From Rhabditoides inermis (lineage: Eukaryota > Nematoda > Chromadorea > Rhabditida > Rhabditidae): DNA of 64,000 nucleotides. The notes beneath the pieces were generated by a model that ran no database searches, was not told the DNA's origin, and worked only from the letters and a program-made list of their open reading frames with translations. The stretch is taken from assembly GCA_963966185.1 (NCBI GenBank), contig CAWZYM010000394.1, positions 62,001-126,000 on the forward strand, written 5' to 3'. Both the position numbers and the translations under genes were made by a program. Of the stretch, positions 45,516 to 60,606 are shown one piece after another (positions within the stretch are counted from its first letter, which is position 1; each line of letters opens with the position of its first letter).

Positions 45516-45742
45516 GAGAGAGAGGAGAGAGAGAAGAGAAAGAGGGAGAGAGAGAGAGGGAGAGAGAGAGAGAGAGAAAGAGAGAAAGAGAGTACCTCGG
45601 CCTCCTCGACTCCGTAGCAGCTCCTCTCACTGGTGGTCGACATATCAGAGGGAGAGGGGGGAAACCGCGCGGCTGGCGAGCAGGCGAACAATGAACCTCC
45701 CCCACACCCTTCCAGAAATGACACATCCATCCGTCCACTCAT
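45230..45742 (-). CDS. Small helical protein, 106 residues, unrecognised
   Basis: Three minus-strand exons (45596-45742, 45379-45449, 45230-45332) join in frame through a 146-nt intron filled with CT repeats on the sense strand and a 46-nt intron. After a low-complexity start (MSGRMDVSFLEGCGGG) the sequence turns helical: EEAETWLLRSMETIVLANRE and LTSFCQQLSSIESFLHSS have heptad-like hydrophobic spacing, which suggests a small coiled-coil subunit of a complex. An internal Met (MSTTSERS) could be the real start. No family is assigned. Confidence 0.55.
45475..45593. repeat. GA/CT microsatellite filling an intron
   Basis: Interrupted (GA)n on the plus strand occupying nearly the whole intron of the small helical-protein gene, up to the splice donor at 45594-45595. 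Confidence 0.9.
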
Positions 45743-45913
45743 CGTATGCAAATAAAAATAACGCCACCATCAAAACAAGTCTTTATCTGATTCTGTACAA
45801 CGTGAGGTCCAATCACTGGGCTTGAAAATAAATAGTAATAAATTAGTTCACAAATATTAGGGGTGGTGCTCTATTCCCTGAGCGGGATACTGGGATGAGC
45901 TGGGCGGGGAGGT

Positions 45914-47121
45914 CTAGTACTGATAGCAGATCTTGTATCCGCAGGTCGTCATACAGCACGACGGCTGCACAGTGTTCTCCCTTCCCATGCAGTCGCTGTC
46001 GACATGACACGCGTCCGCGTGCGAGAACAGGCAGTTGAGACCGGCGTTCGCGTCCGCCGGACATGCTGGCGTACCCACGATACCTGCAATGGTTGCGAGT
46101 GACTGCGAATCACGTCCATGTTCACTCACCGCTCTTTCCACACGTCGCCTGGCAGCTGGCGAGCGACTGGAAGTTGTTGGCGTTGCCGCCGCAGCCGGAG
46201 TAGACGAACTCGTTGCAGCGTCCGCTGGAGGCGTCGTAGTAGTAGCGGGTGCCGCGCGCCGTGCAGCTGCCGACAGCCAGGGGGAGGGCGCAGATGGAAG
46301 TGCCTGCCAGGGTGTCTGAAAGGGAGGGATGGGAGAGAGAGAGACCGCGTGCCACTCACTGGCGATGCCGACCGGATCCCTGCAGATGCGAGTGGCAGAG
46401 TTCGTCACCGGGTTCGGCTCCACACAGCACTTCTGAATGCCCGGACAGTTCGAGTCCAGCCAGCAACCGATCGCGGTGTCCTGAAAAATAGAGAGTTAGT
46501 AAAGAGTCCAGAAAGAACTTTCTATTCTAAAAGAGTCCAGAACTTTCTATTTTGGAAACGCACCTGAAGGACGGATATTCCGAGGGGACGCGGGCACTGC
46601 CCGGCCTTGGCATTGATGTCCGAGACGGGAATGCCTGCAGTGATATGAGTTATGACCGTCCAAGAACATGAGCATACCGTTGGTGACGACTTGACAGCAC
46701 TTGTTTCCGTCAGACTGCACGCACACCTGTCCAGAGTGCGGGCACTGAACAGAGTCCCCAGTGCACTGAATCAGGGCAGAAGAGCTGAAACACACTCACA
46801 TATAACATTCTTGCATGCGGTGCGGATCGTATCATACCCACTTAATGAATGCCACCCACCTAGAGCAGAATCCGATCCTGTACGGCTCCTGTGTGGTTTG
46901 GGGGATCATCGGGGGGAGGGTGTGCTCCTCCTCGACCTCCTCGATCTCCGGCTGCGGAGCTCCCCGCATGCACTCCGGGTGCTCGGACAGCTTGCCCGTC
47001 AGTTCGTAGTAGTGACACAGGTCGATGCGAGTCTGCGCACTGCAAACCGCCTGCAACAAGCATCACAGGTGACAGCCCACATGCCAGTGCCACTCACCGC
47101 GAGAAGAAGCACCCTCCACAT
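45914..47121 (-). CDS. Secreted Kunitz protein with WAP-like Cys-rich domains
   Basis: Seven minus-strand exons (47098-47121, 46860-47050, 46678-46794, 46564-46634, 46360-46480, 46130-46315, 45914-46083). The start MWRVLLLAAVCSA is a signal peptide split by an intron. Order: N-terminal Cys-containing segment; acidic linker EIEEVEEEH; Cys-rich unit (CPHSGQVCVQSDGNKCCQVV); WAP-like unit (CPRPLG...CWLDSNCPGIQKCC); one Kunitz domain in exon 46130-46315 with six cysteines in standard spacing and the core RYYYD...GRCNEFVYSGCGGN; final WAP-like unit ending CCMTTCGYKICYQY. Kunitz and WAP domains commonly inhibit serine proteases. The residue at the P1 position after the second Kunitz cysteine is Thr, not Lys/Arg, so trypsin inhibition is doubtful. 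Likely an extracellular or cuticle-associated inhibitor. Confidence 0.88.
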
Positions 47122-48418
47122 GGTGTGTTGGTGGTGTGTGTGTATGCGAATGACCTCCGGACTGTCGCCCTGGAGGCTTTTGTAGAGGGAGGCGGATGCC
47201 CTCGGGCGGGGGCGGGGCCTGTCGGGAGTGTCGAGTCAGGAAAGGCAAACACAACAACACATGAGAGAGAGAGGAGGGGGTCATTCATTGCAAGCCGGAA
47301 CCAATCCAGGAAAGGAAATGCGAGAGACGAAAGAGTGAGAGGGGACAGAGTGGAGAGGAAATGGTACAGAGACAGGACACGAGACAGGGGTCTAGGAGGA
47401 AACGATCAGTTGTAACTGAACTCTCACCAACCATTCACCATAATCAAACATTCTGGAGATAACTATTGTGTGTTTGAAACGTTGATTTGTTAAACTTGAA
47501 ACAAATAGAAATAGCAAAGTTCAAATATGTGTATATATCATGTTGCTCCATTGTTCTGACTGATCCGCTTATTAAATCGACACTCCTCTCTTCAAACACT
47601 CTCTATCCGTGAATAGTGTCTGCTCCCTCCTTTCCCGCACACTCTCTCCGTTTGCTCTGATAGTCTATTGTTTGTGGACTGATTGGATCAGCGGGGACCA
47701 TTGACACCCCGCAAAAAGTGACACTTGCCAAAATATATTTCAGGGAACTGGACAATTGCAAAAGAATGCAAATTTTTTTATTGATACTGTGAATATAAAT
47801 AAGTGATTGTGCTAGGCTGTAGAACTATAATACTATTATTATATCAATTTTTCGTCATGTGAAATGTCTGTACCACATAGATACCACAAGATAAAACATC
47901 GAAAACCCCAACAGTATATCATATTTCGTCTGTTCTCTAAGTACTCTGTGTTTCTTGTCGAGTCTACAGGACATTTGATGAGCTCGTGAGACCGGAAGAC
48001 CGTAAGAAGAGAGGGTGTGCGAGGGCTGATGATATGGTCGGAGAAGACGAGAGAGTAGGCAAGAGCAAGAGCGTGCAGACACCGCAACCGGACCGAGCAA
48101 TAGCCACAGAAATAGCAAACAAACCGGACATATTTCCCGGGGGCTCATTCACATTTCTTGATCAACCAAAACAAATCGGACGGCGCGCGGGGAAAAGTGA
48201 GTGACGGAGAGATGGGATATAACTAGACGACGGCCGATATAGGCATAGCTCGGTTGCTGCGGAGATCGAACACTTTACACGGATGGTGATGATTGATCAC
48301 CGCTGCTTACAAAAACTCTAGACAGTTCGTACCAGCACTGCACATTATGTCTAATGAAATGATACGAAAACTTTATAAATTCAATAAATATACAAAAAAA
48401 TGAGCTAGTAATAGTAAA
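47122..48418. other. Intergenic region between Kunitz and Thr-rich genes
   Basis: Contains the presumed promoter of the Kunitz gene and the 3' end of the Thr-rich gene. Short open frames on both strands (47839-48204) show no splice-compatible extension or recognisable motif. Confidence 0.5.
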
Positions 48419-49500
48419 CTAGTTGCGTGGTTTGGTGCGCGGTCGGATGGCTGGTGGGAGGCCGGGGTTGGCTGGGGAGTGAGAAGGAGAAGGAGAAGAG
48501 TGAGTAGCGGGAGGAGGAGTGGGAGGCGCGGCGCGGGTGATCGCCTCGGGACGAGCGGTTGTGGGAGCGATGTGATGAGAGGAAGTGGCTGCTGGAGAAT
48601 GAGCTCTCGTTCTTGTTGCATGCACAGTGGTCACACCTCTTGTCTTCGAGATAGGACGAGGAGTGGTCGTGGTTGGTTTGAAGCTTGTTGTCGTGTGTCG
48701 CGTAGTCATTCTAGCTGTAGTCGTAGTGTGTTTCACTGTAGTTTTGACAATAGTACTCTTTAGAGTAGTCTTCACTGTGGTTTTCCAAATGAGTCTCGTT
48801 GTCGGTCGAGTGGTTGTAGTCGTCTTCACAAATGCCTTGCTCGCAGTGGTGAATCGGGGATGGAGAGGCTTGCGAGTAGTTATTAGATGGACGACCGGTC
48901 TCTGCTTGGATCCCATTGTTTTGGCTCGGAAAGGCAAAATCCGCTTCGAAGCGGGACGATGCGTCGTTTTCGTCATCGGTGCCGGCTTACTTGTCGTCGT
49001 TGAAACTCGAGTAGAAGCAGGAGTAGTATGGACGATGTGAACAGGTACTATCGCCTTGCGTTTCGTTTCACGAATCGGAGCAGCCAGTCTGAGAGGTGCT
49101 CGTTGGGGTAGCACTCTCCTCCCTCTTGTCGTAGTGGTAGGCGGAGCCTGAGTGGGCGGTACCTTGGGCCACGCGTTCCTGTTCCTCCCACTCAGCAACG
49201 CGCCAACGTCGCTGAACCACCAGCTGTCAGACCAATCAAGGTAGCGATTCGAATGACCTGAAGGAAACAATAAGAGCGGTGAAAGAGAGAGAGAGAGAAA
49301 GAGATAATTCCACCTGTAGGATTGGCGTCCAGTTCCCAATCGGCTCTCACCGAATTGATGGATTCCGATTCCAATTCATCGCTGTTCACATTCTACAAAA
49401 CAAGCTTACTATGACTGATAATTCACAATCAAATGGACAGCACCTGTATCCATATAGCATGCGCAGTGATACATAGGGAAGAAAGTAGCGTGAGCCGCAT
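48419..49500 (-). CDS. Secreted Thr-rich mucin-like protein
   Basis: Three minus-strand exons: 49444-49500, 49314-49392, 48419-49257. The N-terminus MRLTLLSSLCITAHA is a signal peptide. After a short acidic part (NVNSDELESESINS) and an aromatic stretch (NRYLDWSDSWWFSD) the protein becomes Thr/Lys/Pro-rich for about 220 residues (blocks such as TTTTTRPTTRLIWKTTVKTT and KHTTTTARMTTRHTTTS), ending in a Pro-rich tail. The composition implies dense O-glycosylation with strong positive charge, as in cuticle, eggshell or mucus proteins. The repeat units are irregular. There is no conserved domain, so no function beyond an extracellular mucin-like role is proposed. Confidence 0.78.
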
Positions 49501-49785
49501 GGTGGGAAGAGTGAGCGTATGCCACGCACCTTACCCCACCTTTAACCTTACCTTACACACTCCTTCTTCCCTTTTTGTCCGTTCCGCTGCCACCTTGTTC
49601 TAATTGAAGATCATCCAGATTGCATTTCCCGAACCGTGTGTAAACTGATTACCCCGCGCTGACACGTATACAAAAAGGACACGCGAACAGAACACACCAA
49701 CCACCGGTGGTGAACTTCTTGTCTAGATGCCAAGATACAAACGATATGCAAACAATGCAACTTTTTCGTACAAACACGACTGGAA

Positions 49786-51252
49786 TTATGGAAATATGAC
49801 GTGCATGGTCTTCATTTGTTCCTTTGTGAAGTTTCCGGCCTGGCCGTTGTTCTTGGATGATTTGTCCCACCGGAAGTAGCGGGTCTGGTGGTCTTTCCGC
49901 CAACCAACACCATAGTTGGCCTGAACATACTGACTACATTCAGCTCTTTCAAAAAGAGTTCACCTCCAGGATTGGCTCAATATTACAAGGCAGATGAAAG
50001 AGGTGTCCATACAAGTCCCCCGAACATATCTGGTCAATTCTAAACGTTTTGATTGTCTAATCATCTTTTCCTCAAGTAAGTTCCCACCTCGGATAGTACC
50101 ATCGAAACTTGGTTCCGGCGTTGTTCATTCCGGGCGCATACGCCCTTCGCCCCGATGTGTATCCCATGAATAGATCCACTGCCGTATTTGCCACGCGGAA
50201 CTTCATTTCGAACGAATCGACTGGCTGAAAGGAAACGCAATAATTTCACTTCATCTGTTGTTCTCTCACATCTCCCAGTGTCTCCTTCATCTTTGCAGAC
50301 TTGAGTTTGCGCAGTTCCTGTACGAGGGTGGGCCTCCATTGGGAGGCGTTCAGCACAAAGTCCAGGTCGGCGGTGTGCGGGATGACTGCGCACTCGCGAT
50401 ACCAGCCTGGAGAGAGGGGAGGTGACAGTGAAGTGGGCAACCCTACCCAGGAGAGTTCCGAACAGCATGTATGGATAGAGGTGTAGAGTGTGCAGTTCAC
50501 TCCTCCATTTCGCAATCGCATCCACCGCTCCTTTTCCGATCTTGGCGACACTGTCGTTCACCGACCGCCTAAAATAATAATAATTATTGCGGACCTCACA
50601 ATATAGATACTTCATATCGACCGGTTTGCATCTCCGCAGCTCAGATCTCTTCCAGAGTGCGAGAAAGAGAGGAATGTCAGCTGGGATGGAGAGGTTGCCC
50701 ATTTGCATCTTATCGAATCTGAATCGACGTGGAAGGGGCGTGGCTCAAAGGGGCGTTGCTACCTCAATATTCCCCTGTCGACGGTGTCATCTCTCAGTAT
50801 GAGGTAGTCGATTTGCGTATCGTTTTCGTAGAAGTAGATATCGAGGTGTGGATATTGATCGGGTGAAATGAATTCACTGACAAAGAAACAATACATAATT
50901 TACGAAAAAGTTGCACACACAGATTGTCAACAGCAATTTTGACTTTGCCATTCAATTGAAGAGTATAGTTGGATGAGAGAGACGTGAGCACATCTTTGTC
51001 AATCAGAATCGAACTGGCTGGGAATGACAGAGCTCTAAGTTTATTTATCTTCGAAGAAAATGATTCTTCTGACACATGTACATTGATCGACTGTAAAAGT
51101 TTTAATTCAGTTACAAGTATAAACCGTTGACTTACAAATTTGGATGAAGCTTGCACTGAATCGTCCAAGCGATCAGTGATATTTAATATCATAACTATCA
51201 GTGCGAATACAATAATTAGGAATAACGAAGCTCGTTTTGAATGCGGTTCCAT
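49786..51252 (-). CDS. Fukutin/LicD-like type II membrane protein
   Basis: Fukutin-family proteins are Golgi LicD-fold phosphotransferases acting on O-mannosyl or related glycans. The start MEPHSKRASLFLIIVFALIV gives a short cytosolic tail and a signal anchor (residues about 9-25). The catalytic part shows LYPYMLFGTLLGWYREC, then IPHTADLDFVL with the D-x-D metal-binding aspartates, and further on AVDLFMGY. Exons near 49786-50010 give PRIDQICSGDLYGHLFHLPC, EANYGVGWRKDH and FRWDKSS, matching the usual C-terminal end of the nematode fukutin-like group. Exon borders in the middle follow GT/AG but were read by eye. The donor substrate cannot be inferred. A TTTCTTTCAG one base before the ATG suits trans-splicing. 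Confidence 0.83.
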
Positions 51253-52068
51253 GCTGAAAGAAATGACGAATTATGGAAGTGACGTACACCAGAAACTGTG
51301 AATTTGATAAGAGAACTAAGCTGAGATCAATATGATAAGAGAAGAGACACGAATTATTTCGTATACATGTATAGAGAAGATTGGAAATGCAATAATATTT
51401 CGAGAATTGTACAAGAATGTCCAAAAAGACAATAAAAAAGGCAGCGTGGGAAAGCTATATATGACCGAACATTCATCTTCCTATCAATATAAATGTTTTA
51501 GACAGTGCCTCAGTAAAGACAAATATAGTCATGCCGCCAGGCAACGCTATACGCAATTTTATGAGGAGAAAATATGCAAAATGCAATAAACGTCATCATA
51601 TTGCGCAGTCGATATTTCGTGTAGTGGGGTGGTGCATATCATATCACGTATCAGCATATCAGTTCTACTCGCGATATCTCTCAACTACCATCCTACCACA
51701 CACACAAATTAGATGCAGCCGGTCTGGTATCGTATTAGTCACTTTCTGCTAACACCCTATCTATTGTGTAGGATGCTTGAGACATTTGTACTACACCACG
51801 TCATACCGTGTATTATATATTCGCTTTTGTGAGTGAAAGTAGTCTGCTCAACTTCCATTTCACTGTAGCCTGCACCTTTTTATAGACGTTGCTGTTAGCT
51901 AGAAATACGGTGCTCTAATAAGCTCTAACCGCTTTTGTTTTGCGATCTATTGCCGCAAGCTGACTCCCATCTTCCTCTGACCCTCTGATCTTTTATAACG
52001 CGCAATTTATTACGAGAATAGAACTACACAGATAAATAATTTATTGTTCACATTTTATTCAGACGGAT
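51253..52068. other. AT-rich intergenic region
   Basis: Spans the upstream side of the fukutin-like gene and the 3' end of the lectin gene. Minus-strand AATAAA words (plus-strand TTTATT at 52040-52045 and 52054-52059) are plausible poly(A) signals for the lectin. No coding sequence is supported. Confidence 0.55.
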
Positions 52069-52727
52069 TCAAACGAGTGCGGGGATCTTGCAGATGATAT
52101 CGAACTCGATTTCGTCTGTGCAATCGTAGTTGAACCACTTGGTCGTGTCGTCCTGTTCCAACACCTGAAGAGATGATGTGCACGTCTACTCCTCTCCCTC
52201 CTTCTCTTACCATAATCACACACTCTCCCTGGTGCTCCCTCGGCCAGCCAGATGCCCACTTGGTATAGTCGAGTGGAGTGCCATCTATCCACAGGTAAGG
52301 ATCCTGCAACGAGTCGTTCAATCACTCTCTCTCTCTCTCCGCTTGCACTCACCGTTCCATTCGTCTTGATCAGTCCGATCCAGCGGTTCACAGCAGTGTT
52401 CATATCTACAATGCTGTACGTTTTCTCTCCCACGTCTCTCTCTCACCCCTCACGAACACCTCCTCTTCCTCTGAATGAATGGACACGATGTGTCCCCCCG
52501 TGTACTGTTCACAGTATGCCTCGGCAGCCGCCCACGAGAAGAAATCATCGCCGTTCAGATTGTTTTCAACATTCTACAAAAAACTATTATAATAAACTTT
52601 TTGGAAAGCTACCAGATAGCAGGAGTGTGTCTTGTCGAAGTATTTGTATCCGAAGGGACATCTGCTAGCGAGCGGAGGAGTCGGATCCGGGAGGATGGCG
52701 CGACGGCACACAAACGCCTGAATCTCT

Positions 52728-52782
<55 letters not shown>

Positions 52783-53420
52783 TCTCCCCCTCTCTCTCAT
52801 ACATGTTTGTGATCGCAGGCGATGTTGTTCCACTCCTTCGCCGTATGGTTCATGATACCGCACGGAAGTGACAGGTCGACGACTGCAATGTCTCCTCATC
52901 TCCCTTCCCCCATCACTCATCCACCCACCGGGCTTCTGCTGCCAGCGCGAGTACTCCATCTCCGTTCCGTCCGTCCACTCCCAGAATCCGAACAGACGCT
53001 GAGCGCCGATCCACGAGTACGACGTGTTCGTGATTCCTGAACAGTAACCATGAATGACTGGTGCGAGAAATAGAGTTGCGAGAGAGAGAGAGAGACGACT
53101 CACCCGCGATAAAGTTGTTCTCGAATGTGCTGTGGATGGATGCGAGATGTCCGGGTCCTCCATACCCTCCGTCTCCCCACAGATCACACCATCTGACAAG
53201 TGCACCATCCAACCTCCTCCCTCACTTTCCACCCACCTCTCTGCCTCTCCGAATGTTGTCGGTTTCGGGTTGAAATAGTAACACCAACCGAGATCTGCAC
53301 ATATATTCACATACAAATCTTTAGAACATCTTTGGACTCACCTTTGTTCTCTATCCATCCATCAGGACAGAATGCGAGTGATGTAGTAGAGAGGAGGAGG
53401 AGGGGTAGAAGAGAGCGCAT
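52069..53420 (-). CDS. Secreted C-type lectin with two CTLDs
   Basis: Minus-strand gene of several short exons. MRSLLPLLLLSTTSLAFC is a signal peptide ending at the first cysteine. CTLD 1: CPDGW, WCYYFNPKPTTFGEAERW, SYSWIGAQRLFGFWEWTDG, CGIMNH...WNNIACDHKHVCRR. CTLD 2: CPFGYKYFDKTHSCYL, WAAAEAYCEQYTGGHIVSIH, RWIGLIKTNG, YLWIDGTPLDYTKWASGWP, CTDEIEFDIICK, ending IPALV. The WIG core and cysteines are kept. The EPN/QPD sugar-binding triplet is not seen at its position in CTLD 2 (GWPREHQG), so Ca-dependent sugar binding there is doubtful. Such clec genes are expanded in nematodes and often respond to microbes. Two introns carry GA microsatellites. Confidence 0.87.
52731..52797. repeat. CT/GA microsatellite in a lectin intron
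   Basis: Nearly pure (CT)n on the plus strand, hence (GA)n in the lectin pre-mRNA, ending a few bases before the acceptor of the exon encoding CRRAILPDP. Confidence 0.9.
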
Positions 53421-53568
53421 CTAGCGTGCAATGTCTGCTCGCACACACAGGAAACACGATGGGGGTGAGATAAAGAACACACTTATCAGCTACCGGATCA
53501 CCAATCAAACCACCACGCCACATTCTTTATTACGTTTTCATTATTGCGAGAGCGTCGTGCAATCGTGG

Positions 53569-53815
53569 CTATTCGATAGTGACTTCTTCCGGATCGGGTG
53601 TCGTGGAATGGCCGTCTTCCTGAAACATATAATATTTTATATAACTTTTTTGTTTTGTGAATTGTGTATGTAAACGATGATGTCTGACCTCTTCCCTGTC
53701 TCCTCCCACATTCTCCTCGATTTTCTTCTTGATATAGTCTTCTATCCGGGAGGCAGCCTCGTACTTGAGGAAGTTCCACGCTGAGTTGCCATAGCCGCCG
53801 ATAGTGTCTGAGGAC

Positions 53816-53861
<46 letters not shown>

Positions 53862-54287
53862 GTCCCCCTCGCACACCTCCGATCTGCGTGTCTATCCCGT
53901 ACTCCCTCGCTATCTCGTTGATGCTCTCCCCTGTTGCATTCATCTTTTCTCGCACCGCATCTCCCAACACCTCTGTCCGATTCCCGATGATCGAGTGAAC
54001 TGCAACCAACTGGAGTCATATCAATGCACCTACTTGTTGTATACCTGCATCCTCCATTAGACTCGCTGCTTTGTAAGCGACCGCCCGAGACATAGAGTGG
54101 AATATGGCTGAACAATATCATACAGTTACAATACAGTACAGATGGTAACTGCACCGAACTTACAAGAGTGTTTGAACTTGCTCCATAGTGACTCGCTCTC
54201 CTCGCTCTTCTTATTAGTAGATTCTTCTTCCTCGCAGCGAGTGGAACACAGAAGAGAGAAGAATAGAAACAGTACGATCAACTTCAT
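53569..54287 (-). CDS. Small secreted protein, helical, unrecognised
   Basis: Minus-strand gene with an N-terminal signal peptide (MKLIVLFLFFSLLCSTRC) followed by an acidic region (EEEESTNKKSEESES). Later exons read SLWSKFKHSS, SRAVAYKAASLMEDA, VHSIIGNRTEVLGDAVREKM, ESINEIAREYGIDTQIG, then GYGNSAWNFLKYEAASRIED and KKKIEENVGG, ending STTPDPEEVTIE. There are no cysteines in the mature part and the helices are amphipathic. An N-glycosylation site (NRT) is present. One intron is largely a GA tract (sense strand). The family is unknown; its neighbours, a lectin and a Kunitz protein, suggest an extracellular role, but that is only context. Confidence 0.68.
53817..53860. repeat. CT/GA microsatellite in an intron of the small secreted-protein gene
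   Basis: Pure (CT)n on the plus strand between donor and acceptor. It makes up more than half of the intron. Confidence 0.9.
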
Positions 54288-54603
54288 AGTAGGCACTAGG
54301 TAAGTGGTGGCAGGAAAGATAAAATGATAGCCGGGTCAGTAGTAATCAATGGCGAAAAAACAAAATATGAGAGAAATACCTGTTCTCTCGATCATGATTG
54401 ATGATTCATAGAATTAAAAAGGACGTCTCGATTGATGAAAGACATAGAACAACAATAAATATCTTTATTCATTTTTTACTATGTGTATTTACAATATTGA
54501 TAGTTGATAGTTACGAAGCGATGTGAATACGATTATACTTCTTCTTACTGAAATCACGAATATGAAGAAGTTGTACATACAGTTCCACGAAGCTTTGTTT
54601 AAT

Positions 54604-55358
54604 TTACCGAAGGATACAGTACTGCGGAAAAACATACGCTGCGAAGCAAGGATCAACGAAATCCTCACCAGCAAATGGATTCAATATATTAATATTATTA
54701 ACAGAACACCTGGATTCAATAAGGCAATCACACATCAATCGCTCCAGAAAACTACCAATGGATACCTGAAAATGAAACAATAAGTATGGATGTATTGTAA
54801 AATATATATCACTCACAAGTTCTAGGGTAGATACGTTCACACATTTAAAGTAATGAATTAGCTTCTTGCGTAGAATCGACTCTTCTTCAATTGACAGCTT
54901 CATAGCGAGGTTACCGTCAAACATCCTGTAAATATGAATTATTGAAATTTATGTATTCATTGATGCAACTCACATAAATATGGGTATCCTCTCCATAACA
55001 TGTCTCCGTTTGTGATATTCCGATTTCACCGAGATTTCGAAGCAGCCCTAAAACAACACGTGAATATTTTTGGGAAGAGATAGCCATGCCGTCTTGCACA
55101 CCGAAAGCATTAGTCATCTCAATGGTTGGTATGAATGAATTCTCACCATTCTTTCCATAACCACCACTTCCATGTGGGGCTTGGGAAGGACGGTGCGATG
55201 ACGATCCACTAGATTACAGTAGAAAGAAGACACGAGACGCAGACTATTCAGATCCTGGAAATATGCACAATGTACCAAGACGTGACGGAGATACTCACAG
55301 GGATAGTGACGTGATGGAAGACGTGGACGAGTATTTCTACTGGCAGATGGTCCAGCAT
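54604..55358 (-). CDS. F-box protein
   Basis: F-box proteins recruit substrates to SCF ubiquitin ligases through Skp1. The start MLDHLPVEILVHVFHHVTIP joins across an intron to DLNSLRLVSSFYCNLVD, a clear F-box (LPxEIL..IF......DL..LRLV...), residues about 3-38. The following exons read RTVLPKPHMEVVVMERM, FEISVKSEYHKRRHVMERIP, DGNLAMKLSIEEESILRKKL, IHYFKCVNVSTLEL, IGSFLERLMCDCLIES and end FAAYVFPQYCILR. The C-terminal part resembles the divergent substrate-recognition regions of nematode F-box families but is not assignable. Introns end in TTTCAG/TTTTAG/TTACAG. The total of about 190 residues is short; an additional C-terminal exon is not excluded. Confidence 0.72.
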
Positions 55359-55967
55359 GGTGTGAGGGGAAAGAGGGAGAGGAGGGAGACTGGTGAGAGG
55401 ATCGGCACACGCTGCGTGTCAAGGCCTCAAGGCGCGGGCGCCTTACTGCGGCCATACCCCAGGCCATGCCCCCACAAAGACCCACCCACAAATAATTGGT
55501 CTACTACGGTGACGCATATGGATTCACTTGAATTGTGATGAAATATGTGATCAAAGGGTTGTTGCAAGAAAATACACAGTCATTCTGGAATATTCATGAA
55601 GATGTAGAATAATGAGACTGAGTGAGAAAAATTTATTGCTCGAATCATTCGACTGTTTGGCAGACATATTGGAGCACATTTACACTTGGCGAATAAATGG
55701 TGAAGTGTTTGTGTGTGAAACGAATATCAATAAGTACACATGTGTGAAGGTACAAATAATGCGAATGCGAATCATGTGAGCACTTCTCTGCTGGCTGGTC
55801 CGAATTGGCTGTGAGCGGAGGAGGAGAAGGAGAAGGAGAAGGAGAAGGAGGAGCGGGAGAAGGACCTTTCAGAAACAGGGGCATGGCAAAGTGGGTGGGG
55901 TGAAGCACCAATGTACACTGAGAGAAGAGAAGACTAGGTCCTAGCATCAGGAATCAACAAATGGCTT
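55359..55967. other. Intergenic region between F-box and kinase genes
   Basis: No coding sequence recognised. A plus-strand TTTATT at about 55628 (AATAAA in kinase sense) is a plausible poly(A) signal of the kinase gene. A GGAGAA tandem lies near 55818-55850. Confidence 0.5.

Positions 55968-60606
<4,639 letters not shown>

Noticed and set aside
51332..51589. Plus-strand open frame in the intergenic region before the fukutin-like gene
   Set aside because: AT-rich chance frame, no motif, no splice or start-context support.
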